Positions 9,062-15,703 of a stretch of 64,000 bases of DNA are shown piece by piece. Source of the DNA: DSNY01 sp964539745 (GTDB taxonomy: Bacteria; Pseudomonadota; Gammaproteobacteria; Burkholderiales; Burkholderiaceae_F). A program made the translations under genes and the position numbers. The DNA lies in assembly GCA_964539745.1 (NCBI GenBank), contig CAZIJU010000002.1, positions 1-64,000 on the forward strand. Reading direction: 5' to 3'. Under the pieces are notes generated by a model. The model was not told the DNA's origin. It worked only from the letters and a program-made list of their open reading frames with translations, and made no database searches. How positions within the stretch are numbered: position 1 is the stretch's first letter; the number at the start of each line of letters is the position of its first letter.

Positions 9062-9115
9062 ACCTCGTCCGGCGCCGGCATAGGATGCGCACAAACGCGA
9101 AACGGGGAGTGCGGC

Positions 9116-9550
9116 GTGTTCAAGAAGATCCTGGTTCCCACCGACGGCACCGAACTGTCCGCAAAGGCGATCGACGGGGCCGTGAAAATGGCGCGGCACC
9201 TGGGCGCGCAGGTCGTCGGCGTGACGGTCGTCGAGCCGTATTCGTATGCGTCGCTGTCCGAGTACCGGCCAGAGTCCTTCGAGGACTACGAGGCCCGCAT
9301 GGAAAAGGTCGCGAGGCAGCGGCTCGAAAAACTTGAAAATGCCGCGAAAGCGGCTAATGTGCCGGTTGAGACGGTCGTCGCGAAATCGTTCTCGCCGTAT
9401 GAGGCGATCATCGAGACGGCGACCGAGCGCGGCTGCGACGCGATCTTCATGGCGTCGCACGGGCGCCGCGGGTTGAACGCGGTTCTACTCGGGAGCGAAA
9501 CGCAGAAAGTCCTGACGCACTCGAACATTCCGGTCATGGTGTTCCGCTAG
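9116..9550 (+). CDS. universal stress protein (UspA family)
   Basis: A 144-residue single-domain universal stress protein: MFKKILVPTDGTELSAKAI at the start, VVGVTVVEPY, CDAIFMASHGRRG, and the ATP-binding glycine motif (G-x2-G-x9-S/T type) in SHGRRGLNAVLLGSETQKV. It probably binds ATP and helps survival under stress or low oxygen. The GTG start at 9116 follows GGGGAG by 6 bases. The upstream perfect FNR-type site predicts induction when oxygen falls. Confidence 0.92.
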   Translation: MFKKILVPTDGTELSAKAIDGAVKMARHLGAQVVGVTVVEPYSYASLSEYRPESFEDYEARMEKVARQRLEKLENAAKAANVPVETVVAKSFSPYEAIIETATERGCDAIFMASHGRRGLNAVLLGSETQKVLTHSNIPVMVFR

Positions 9551-9585
9551 GACCACCATCAGCGAGCGGGCATCGAGCCCGCCTG

Positions 9586-9618
9586 AAGGGCCAAACGCCG
9601 AAACGGCGCTTGGCCCTT
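9586..9618. terminator. intrinsic hairpin between convergent genes
   Basis: A 15-bp stem with one A-C mismatch (AAGGGCCAA... pairing with ...TTGGCCCTT) and an AAA loop lies between the universal stress gene (+) and the acyl-CoA ligase gene (-). There is no clean T-run on either side, so it may end transcription both ways only weakly. Confidence 0.6.
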
Positions 9619-9635
9619 CGTCATCTGCAGCCGGC

Positions 9636-11171
9636 TCAAATCTGCCGCCGGCGATCGCGCCAGAAAGGCTCGCGCAGCTCGCGCTTCAACGTCTTGCCCG
9701 CCGCGTTGCGCGGGAACTCGTCCATCACGATCACGCGCGCGACGCGCTGATAGCGCGCCGGGACGCGCGCGTTGATCCACTCGCGCAGCTCGTCCTCGGT
9801 GACCGCGCCGGGATGCCGGAGCACCACCGCGGCCACCGGCGTCTCGCCCCACTTTTCGTCGGGCACGCCGAAGACCGCCACTTCGCGGACCTCCGGATGC
9901 CGGGCCGCGATTTCCTCGACGTCGCGCGGATAGACCTTGACGCCGCCCGAGTCGATCATGTCCTTCTTGCGGTCGACCAGGTACAGGTAGCCCTCTTCGT
10001 CGACGTAGCCCATGTCGCCGGTGTACAGCCACCCGTCGCGGATCGCTTCGGCCGTGAGGTCGGGGCGGCCGTAGTAGCCGTCCGTCAATATCGGCCCGCG
10101 GCCGACGATTTCGCCCACTTCGCGCGGCGCCGCATCGGTGCCGTCCTCGCGCACGATCCGCATCTCGTAAAACGGCGGCGGCACGCCGACCGAGCCGCTT
10201 TTGCGCGTCGACTCGGTCACGTCGAGCACCGTGACGAAGCCTTCGGTGAGGCCGTACAACTCGTAGAAGCGGCCGGGCAGCAGGCGATTCAGACGGTCCT
10301 TCTGCTCCTGGTGCAGCGGCGCGCCCAGCGAAAGGACCATCTGCAGCGACGCGAGCTTCTCCGGCGCGAAGTTCGGCGCGTCGAGCAGTGCGACGATCTG
10401 CGCCGGCACCATCATCGTGTGCGTGACCCGGTGCTGCTCGATCAGCTCGATCGCCGCGCGCGCGTCAAACTGGCGCGCGAGCACGTAATGCGCGCCGAGG
10501 TAGAAGCAGGGCATCAGCGTGACGAACGCGCCGTTGAAGACGATCGCCCCCGTGTGCATCACGACCGACTCGGGCGTCATGCGCCAGCGGCTCGCCATCA
10601 GCACGCAGTACATCGAGCGCACGAAGTGCGAGTGCATGATGCCTTTTGGCAGCCCGGTCGTGCCGCTCGTGTACATGATGTTGAACAGTTCGTCCTGCCC
10701 GACCCGGACGTTCGGCGGCGCGGCCGGCGCGCGTTCGACGAGCGCGCGCAGGTCGAGGCAGCCGGGCGCCTCGCCGTCGACCAGCAGCACGCGGTTCGCA
10801 AGCGGTTGCGGCAGCTCCGCGCGGATCGACTCGACGGCCGGCAGCATCGAACGCTGCGTGACGAGGCAGGCGGCGTGCGAGTCCTTCAGCAGCGACGCGA
10901 GACCCGGCCCGAGCAGCAGCGGCGACAGCGGCACGTTGACCGCACCGAGCGAAGGTGCGGCCCAGTACAGCTCGACGAGTTCGCGGCAGTTGGCGAGCAG
11001 GGTGGCGACTTTGTCGCCGCGGCCGATGCCGAGCGCGGCGAGCGCGTTGGCGGTGCGGTGGACGCGCTCGCCGAAGTGCGCGTAGGAGTGCGTTTCGCCG
11101 TCGAACGTCAGCGCGGGGTACGGGCCCCGGTAGCGCGCCTGGCGCGCGATCAGCGTGGCGAGCTGCAGCAT
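9636..11171 (-). CDS. AMP-dependent acyl-CoA synthetase (ANL family)
   Basis: A 511-residue acyl-adenylating enzyme. Visible are the P-loop-like YTSGTTGLPKG (about residues 167-177), the A5 block YELYGLTEG, the hinge block YTGDMGYVDEEGYLYLVDRKKD and the C-terminal catalytic lysine in NAAGKTLKREL. It activates a carboxylic acid to its CoA ester using ATP. The substrate is unknown; the closest general type is medium/long-chain or aromatic acyl-CoA ligase. GGGAGGAG lies shortly before the ATG. It is divergent from the hemerythrin pair. Confidence 0.9.
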   Translation of the reverse strand: MLQLATLIARQARYRGPYPALTFDGETHSYAHFGERVHRTANALAALGIGRGDKVATLLANCRELVELYWAAPSLGAVNVPLSPLLLGPGLASLLKDSHAACLVTQRSMLPAVESIRAELPQPLANRVLLVDGEAPGCLDLRALVERAPAAPPNVRVGQDELFNIMYTSGTTGLPKGIMHSHFVRSMYCVLMASRWRMTPESVVMHTGAIVFNGAFVTLMPCFYLGAHYVLARQFDARAAIELIEQHRVTHTMMVPAQIVALLDAPNFAPEKLASLQMVLSLGAPLHQEQKDRLNRLLPGRFYELYGLTEGFVTVLDVTESTRKSGSVGVPPPFYEMRIVREDGTDAAPREVGEIVGRGPILTDGYYGRPDLTAEAIRDGWLYTGDMGYVDEEGYLYLVDRKKDMIDSGGVKVYPRDVEEIAARHPEVREVAVFGVPDEKWGETPVAAVVLRHPGAVTEDELREWINARVPARYQRVARVIVMDEFPRNAAGKTLKRELREPFWRDRRRQI

Positions 11172-11236
11172 CTGTTCTGCTCCTCCCGTCGGATTTCAGC
11201 GTGCGGCGCGCACGCGACCGGGCGCCTGCGGGCGGC

Positions 11237-11250
11237 TTGTTCTGCATCAA
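11237..11250 (+). promoter_or_regulatory. candidate FNR/ANR-type site before hemerythrin genes
   Basis: TTGTT-CTGC-ATCAA matches TTGAY-N4-RTCAA at 9 of 10 positions. The expected class II start would be near 11285, some 20 bases before the hemerythrin ATG at 11306. The -10 region (TTTAGCTT around 11270-11277) is a poor match, so this is weaker than the sites at 9044 and 40563. Confidence 0.4.
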
Positions 11251-11305
11251 GGCGGGCGGCGCGTGCTGCTTTAGCTTGCGATTATCCGCAATCAGGGGGC
11301 TAGCG

Positions 11306-11704
11306 ATGGCTGCGGCGCCGACACACATCCGACACGACGACATCTTCGTGGGCTTCAAGCCCATCGACGACCTGCACAGGGAGTTCCAGGCGATTCTCGA
11401 CGCGCTGAACGACCCGCGCGAAGGCGACTACGGCGAGGATCTGCTCGCGCTGCACCAACACCTGTTGCGCCACTGCGGGCTCGAGGAACAGTGGATGCTG
11501 CAGGAGAACTACGAGCACTACGCGCGCCACAAGCGCGCGCACGAGCATCTGCTCGAGTCGGTGTCGGATATCCGCCGCCGCTTCGACGGCGGCGATGTCG
11601 AAGGGGTGCGCCGCTATTGCGCCGACCTGATGAACTGGTTCGCGATCCACGCGCAGGAAGAGGACGCGCCGCTCGCCGACTGGCTGCGCGGCACTGCGCG
11701 ATGA
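11306..11704 (+). CDS. hemerythrin-domain protein (first of a coupled pair)
   Basis: A 132-residue four-helix bundle with the di-iron ligand pattern of bacterial hemerythrins: DLHREF, HCGLEE (HxxxE), HKRAH (HxxxH) and HAQEED (HxxxxD). It should bind O2 or NO at a non-heme di-iron site. The ATG at 11306 is used; the frame is open further upstream, but the N-terminus matches the family here and GGGGG precedes it. The stop overlaps the start of the second hemerythrin (ATGA). Confidence 0.9.
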   Translation: MAAAPTHIRHDDIFVGFKPIDDLHREFQAILDALNDPREGDYGEDLLALHQHLLRHCGLEEQWMLQENYEHYARHKRAHEHLLESVSDIRRRFDGGDVEGVRRYCADLMNWFAIHAQEEDAPLADWLRGTAR

Positions 11705-12096
11705 GCGCGGGTGCGCCCGCGCTCGCGCTTGGCTACGCGCCGATCGACGCGTTGCACGCCGAGTTCGAAGCGTGCGTCGCAGCGCTCGACGCTGCGCCGG
11801 CCGGTGCATTGCCCGCGGCACTCGGCGGCCTGCGCGCGCACCTCGCGCGCCACTTCGGCGACGAGGAGCGCTGGATGCGCGAATCGGGGTTTCCGCCGTT
11901 CGACTGCCACAAGCGCGAACACGACAAGGTGTTGGAGGTGTTCGCCGAAGTCGAGCGGCGCTATGCCGAAGGCGACGAAGAAGTCGTCCGCCGGCTCGCC
12001 GCCGAGCTGCCTCACTGGTTTGCGATGCACGCCACGACGATGGACGCCGCGCTGGTGGCCTGGCTCGGCGCAAATGCGGCAGCCACCGCCCCTTGN
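11701..12096 (+). CDS. hemerythrin-domain protein (second of the pair), 3' end at assembly gap
   Basis: A second bacterial hemerythrin with ligands in DALHAEFE, HFGDEE (HxxxE), HKREH (HxxxH) and HATTMD (HxxxxD). The ATG overlaps the previous stop by four bases, indicating translational coupling. The last readable codon before the gap is TG followed by N (12094-12096); if N is A the protein ends there at 131 residues, a natural hemerythrin length. The frame reads on past the Ns but shows no recognisable sequence, so the end is placed at the gap. The two proteins are diverged paralogues. Confidence 0.85.
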
Positions 12097-12105
12097 NNNN
12101 NNNNN
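12096..12105. other. assembly gap (10 N)
   Basis: Ten unknown bases join two contigs or mark a low-quality join. The true distance and even the adjacency of the two sides are uncertain. The first 67 bases after the gap (12106-12172) form an imperfect inverted repeat whose 14-base arms (starting GCGCCTTT and ending AAAGGCGC) differ at one position, and this structure may have broken the assembly. Confidence 0.97.
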
Positions 12106-12304
12106 GCGCCTTTACCTTCTTTGCAGAAGGTCGCTGTAAACGCTTCCGAGTCTGGCCCGAAGGCAAAGGCGCCGACGCGGGCTCGGCGACAGACGCCGGG
12201 ACCTGGACTCGGTGGCGGTTTACGAAGGGGGAAGAAAGCCCCCGCGCCCGCGCGACGTACGCGGTTGGTTCCCCTCTTGCGAGGAGCGGAAGAAGACGGC
12301 GCGC

Positions 12305-13435
12305 CTACGCGGTCCTGCGCTGCTTCATCTCGCGCCGCAGCCAGTCGTAGAAGTGGATCATCCCGTCCTCGTGCGGCGAATGGAACGGACCGGCGTCGTC
12401 TTCGCCCGCGAGCCACAACGCGCGTCGGCCGCGGTGCAGGCGGACGCAGACTTCGGCGTCTTCGGCCGCGCTCTCGGTATACGCGGCCTGATGCGCCTCG
12501 ACGATCTGCGGCTCGAACGCCTTGATCTCCTCCGGGTAGTAGAACTCGACGATGTTGGTCGTGTGCTCCGGCGAGCGCGGAATCAGGGTGCTGACGACCA
12601 GCGCGTACGGATACCACTCGAGCATCACGTTCGGATACAGGATCGACCACACGGTGCCGTACTTCGGCAGCTTGCCGCCGGAGTACGCGAGGATCGCGTC
12701 GCGGTACTTCTGGTAGTTGGGCGACACCTGCGACTTGAACTCGTCCTTGATGCCGAGGATCTGATAGCTCCAGCGATTGCCGAATCCCCATTCGTAGTTG
12801 CCCGCGTCGACGAACTTCTGCAGTCCCGGATGCATCGCCTCGACGTGGTACAGCTCGAGGTAGATTTCGAGGAAGTTTTTCCAGTTAAACGGGCACTCGT
12901 CGACGATCATCCGATCGAACACGTAGCCACTGAAGTCGTAGTCGGCAGCGAGCGGGAAGTCCGCCAGATCCGCACCGGCATCGCGCGGCCCCGCGAACAG
13001 CAGCCCGTGCCAGTTCGCAAGCGGCGTGCGCGGCAGCGAGCACTCGGGCGTGCGGTCGAAGTCTGGCGCGCCGAGGAGCTTGCCGTTCAGGTCGTAGGTC
13101 CAGCGGTGCAACGGGCAGACGAGGTTCTGCGCGTGGCCGCGCCCTTCCATGATCAGCCCCTGCCGGTGCCGGCAGGTGTTCGACAGCAGCGCCACGCCCT
13201 GCTCGGAGCGCACCAGCAGCTTGCCGTGCTCGGTCCACGGCAGCGTCATGTAGTCGCCGACTTCGGGCACCATCAGCTCGTGCCCGACGTACCCCGGCCC
13301 CTTGTCGAACAGCAGCAGCATTTCGCGCTCGAACCAGCCGCGGTCGAAGTACGCCGAGATCGGAAGCGGCGGAGTGCGTTCGATCAGCGTCGGATCGAGG
13401 TTCGAACGGCGGGAGATCGAATCGGGGGCGTTCAT
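12305..13435 (-). CDS. Rieske [2Fe-2S] ring-hydroxylating-type oxygenase, alpha subunit
   Basis: A 376-residue oxygenase. The Rieske cluster ligands are C88, H90, C107 and H110 (CRH...CPLH). The mononuclear iron site is shown by NWKNFLEIYLELYHVEAMH with H197 and H202. The size, single-subunit look and catalytic-domain sequence resemble the group containing choline/carnitine monooxygenases and glycine betaine demethylase as well as aromatic oxygenases; the substrate is not clear. No reductase or beta subunit is adjacent. The ATG at 13435 (MNAPDSISRR) is preferred over an upstream ATG at 13519 that adds an Arg/Ser-rich stretch and would run over the candidate promoter. Confidence 0.88.
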   Translation of the reverse strand: MNAPDSISRRSNLDPTLIERTPPLPISAYFDRGWFEREMLLLFDKGPGYVGHELMVPEVGDYMTLPWTEHGKLLVRSEQGVALLSNTCRHRQGLIMEGRGHAQNLVCPLHRWTYDLNGKLLGAPDFDRTPECSLPRTPLANWHGLLFAGPRDAGADLADFPLAADYDFSGYVFDRMIVDECPFNWKNFLEIYLELYHVEAMHPGLQKFVDAGNYEWGFGNRWSYQILGIKDEFKSQVSPNYQKYRDAILAYSGGKLPKYGTVWSILYPNVMLEWYPYALVVSTLIPRSPEHTTNIVEFYYPEEIKAFEPQIVEAHQAAYTESAAEDAEVCVRLHRGRRALWLAGEDDAGPFHSPHEDGMIHFYDWLRREMKQRRTA

Positions 13436-13476
13436 GGCGGAGTCACGGTGCGCGCCTGGGCAAAGGGATGCGCGCG

Positions 13477-13519
13477 ATGATAGCGACGCGCGGCGTCGGG
13501 TGCGCCTGACGCGGATCAA
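13477..13519 (-). promoter_or_regulatory. candidate FNR-type site and -10 before the Rieske oxygenase gene
   Basis: On the minus strand TTGAT-CCGC-GTCAG (13519-13506) matches the FNR/ANR consensus at 9 of 10 positions. It is followed by TATCAT (13482-13477), a 5 of 6 match to a -10 box, about 30 bases from the site centre, close to class II spacing. The expected transcript start is near 13470, giving a leader of about 35 bases. The geometry is what makes the site credible; a 9 of 10 match alone could be chance. Confidence 0.45.
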
Positions 13520-13612
13520 GCGGGGCGACGACCGCGCCGCGCGCGGGTCGTTCGCCTACGCTGAGCCGCAAGTACCCTTTCAGGCCACGCCGATCGGCTC
13601 GAGATGCCTCGG

Positions 13613-13635
13613 CCCGGCGGCTTCGTGCCGCCGGG
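13613..13635 (-). terminator. hairpin after the DsbA-like gene
   Basis: A perfect 9-bp GC stem, CCCGGCGGC-TTCGT-GCCGCCGGG, lies just downstream of the DsbA-like gene on the minus strand and before the Rieske gene promoter. No T-run follows, so it is only a possible transcription end or RNA-stabilising hairpin. Confidence 0.4.
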
Positions 13636-13682
13636 TTCGATCGGCGGCAGCAGGCCGCGCGCGGCGAAATCTTTGCGGCTGC

Positions 13683-14315
13683 TCAGTGTTCGGCAGCCGG
13701 CGGCTGGCTGCGGATCTGTTCGATGCGTTCGCGCAGCGTCGTGGCGTCGGTGTATCCGGATGCGACGAGGTGCAGCTCGTCGTCGTGCACCAGCAGCAGC
13801 GTCGGGAAACCGTTGATCCCCCAGCGCTGAACGATCTCGAACTCCTGGCGCGTTGCGGCTTTCAGTTCGTCGGATCCGAAGGCTTCGACAAAAGCCTCGC
13901 GCGGCACGCCGATGCCGGCGGCCACGTCGGCCAGCACGTCGTCGCTCGTCACGTCGCGGCCGTCGCGATAAAACGCGTCCTGCGTCGCACGGAAGAACGC
14001 ATACGCGAGCGGACCGGCGCCGGCGCGCATCGTCACGACCGCGCGGCACGCCGGCTCGGTGTCGTAGACGAAATCGGCGCGCGCCGTCGGGTCGGCGCCG
14101 AAGGGCTGGCCGCTTACCTCGTGCACGCGCTTCCAGTTGTCGCGGATCTCGGCCTTGCGCGTCTCGTCCATCGGTTCGCGCTCGTAGGCGCGCAGTCCGC
14201 CCATCACCAGCTCCAGCTCGGCGTCCGGCATCGATTCGAGCAGGCTTTCGAGCTGCGGCGTGAAGCCGTAACACCACGAGCACATCGGATCGGCAATGTA
14301 GACGAGTTGGGTCAT
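13683..14315 (-). CDS. DsbA-family thiol oxidoreductase-like protein
   Basis: A 210-residue thioredoxin-fold protein with a helical insertion. The active-site CxxC is C12-S-W-C15 in IADPMCSWCYGF, and the cis-proline region is NGFPTLLL. There is no signal peptide, so it is cytoplasmic. This layout matches the FrnE/2-hydroxychromene-2-carboxylate isomerase-like DsbA family; the intact CxxC argues for a redox role rather than isomerase activity. AGAGG lies before the ATG at 14315. Confidence 0.87.
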   Translation of the reverse strand: MTQLVYIADPMCSWCYGFTPQLESLLESMPDAELELVMGGLRAYEREPMDETRKAEIRDNWKRVHEVSGQPFGADPTARADFVYDTEPACRAVVTMRAGAGPLAYAFFRATQDAFYRDGRDVTSDDVLADVAAGIGVPREAFVEAFGSDELKAATRQEFEIVQRWGINGFPTLLLVHDDELHLVASGYTDATTLRERIEQIRSQPPAAEH

Positions 14316-14557
14316 GGCGGCGGCCTCTGGGGAGCGGACGGGTACGGGCAACGGTGCGCCCCACAGTGTAGGCCAGCCGCCGAAACGCGTGGCTGACGCC
14401 GCGATCCGTTGCGACGGCGCGCGCCGCTCGGCGGCGGATGGGTCGCGCGCCGTGCGGCGCGGACTTAACCGGCGCGTGAGAGACGTTGGGTCCGCAACCC
14501 TCGGAAAGACACGCGCACGTTCGCGAAGCGGCGAGCGGTCGACCGCCGGACTGCGGC

Positions 14558-14917
14558 CTAGTCGTCGTACCGGTAGCGGACCCTGTCGTACCGGTCGTAG
14601 TCCTTGAACTTGTGGTGTTTGCGGTGATGGCCGGGCGGACGGAATCCCGGCGCGACGTAATAGACGGGCGCGGGGACGATCACGCGCGGCGCCGGCGCGT
14701 AGATGGCGGGCGGCGGCGCATAGATCACCGGCGGCGGTGCATACACCGGCGCGGGCGCGACGATCACCGGCGGCGAATAGACGGGAAAGGGCGTGCCGAT
14801 GCGAATGCCGAAGTCCGGCGTGTCGACGCGGATCGCGACGTTGCCGTGGGCGTGGGCTGCACCGAGCGGCAACGCTGCGGCAAGCGCAACGGCGGCCAGG
14901 GCGAGCGACTTTTTCAT
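14558..14917 (-). CDS. small secreted proline/tyrosine-rich protein
   Basis: A 119-residue protein with a clear signal peptide (MKKSLALAAVALAAALPLGAA, cleavage probably after AHA). The mature part has irregular YAPPPVIYAPPP and VIVPAP repeats and a His/Lys/Tyr/Asp-rich tail (HHRKHHKFKDYDRYDR). Such low-complexity envelope proteins are common in Burkholderiales, with no known function. A related type is found at 50037. No partner is evident. Confidence 0.75.
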   Translation of the reverse strand: MKKSLALAAVALAAALPLGAAHAHGNVAIRVDTPDFGIRIGTPFPVYSPPVIVAPAPVYAPPPVIYAPPPAIYAPAPRVIVPAPVYYVAPGFRPPGHHRKHHKFKDYDRYDRVRYRYDD

Positions 14918-15039
14918 GGTCTGCCTCCGTGAAGTCGTGCACGACCTCTAACGGCGGCACGGCCGGCTGGTGGACCCGCGCGCGGCGTGGGTGCGTTTCG
15001 AGTTGTAACGCTGCGCGTTCACCGCAACGCGGCGCCGAC

Positions 15040-15384
15040 TCAACGCGACTTCGCGTCGACAGTCGTCTGTACCGCGCCTTCGGGGCAGAGCTGATCCGAG
15101 AAAGTCACGCGCCCCTTCAGTTCGCAGCGGAAAATCTTGCCGGGCGCGAGTAGCACCTGCGCCTTGGGCTCCGCTGCGGGCGGCGCTGTGGCGGGCTCGA
15201 CGCGCGGTTTGACTTCCACCTGGACGAGCGGAATTCCGGCCTCGGTCGCGGCCTGCGGCTGCAGCCAACGGAACGCCAAGAAGCCGACGCAGCCGATCAG
15301 GACGATCGTCACGAATCCCATCAGGATGCGCAGCGATAAGTCGTAGAAGCGGTCTCCGGTCGAAAACATGCGGTCGCCGGTCAT
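15040..15384 (-). CDS. single-pass membrane protein with DUF4124-like C-terminus
   Basis: A 114-residue protein with one strong transmembrane segment (about residues 18-41, LRILMGFVTIVLIGCVGFLAF), a Pro/Ala-rich linker and a C-terminal block CELKGRVTFSDQLCPEGA. The two cysteines and the VTFSD core resemble the DUF4124 motif of small periplasmic proteins. An internal ATG five codons in is an equally possible start. Function unknown. Confidence 0.65.
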   Translation of the reverse strand: MTGDRMFSTGDRFYDLSLRILMGFVTIVLIGCVGFLAFRWLQPQAATEAGIPLVQVEVKPRVEPATAPPAAEPKAQVLLAPGKIFRCELKGRVTFSDQLCPEGAVQTTVDAKSR

Positions 15385-15703
15385 GAGCCTGGTTGCAATC
15401 GTCGAGATTATCGCGCTTTTGGATGACCTCCGTTCGGTCGATCCGGCGGGGAATTCCGAGCAAATCCTCGGTTCATGATCGCCCGATTTGTGGCCGGCGA
15501 GCGGGCCTAGTCGGCCCCGGAGAACGCCGGTCCGGTTCGTCCCGGCTCAAGATCGGCGCGGCAATGCCGTCTTCGCCGGCATGCGCCCTGCCCGCCGCCA
15601 CCATGCCTCGGTCCGACGCGGACACGCGGACGGTAACCCGGGCTCGGTTCGGCGCGCTCGTAGGATGACCGTATCGATGGGATGCCGCCGCAGCACGGCT
15701 TAA
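15385..15703. other. intergenic region, nothing recognised
   Basis: A 319-base gap between divergent genes. It presumably holds promoters for both neighbours, but I see no convincing -35/-10 pair, operator or RNA. Short open frames here lack ribosome sites. Confidence 0.6.

Noticed and set aside
12212..13480. 422-codon open frame antisense to the Rieske oxygenase gene
   Set aside because: A GC-bias shadow: rich in Arg, Val and Asp, no domains, and the opposite strand carries full Rieske motifs. Many such frames occur all along the window.
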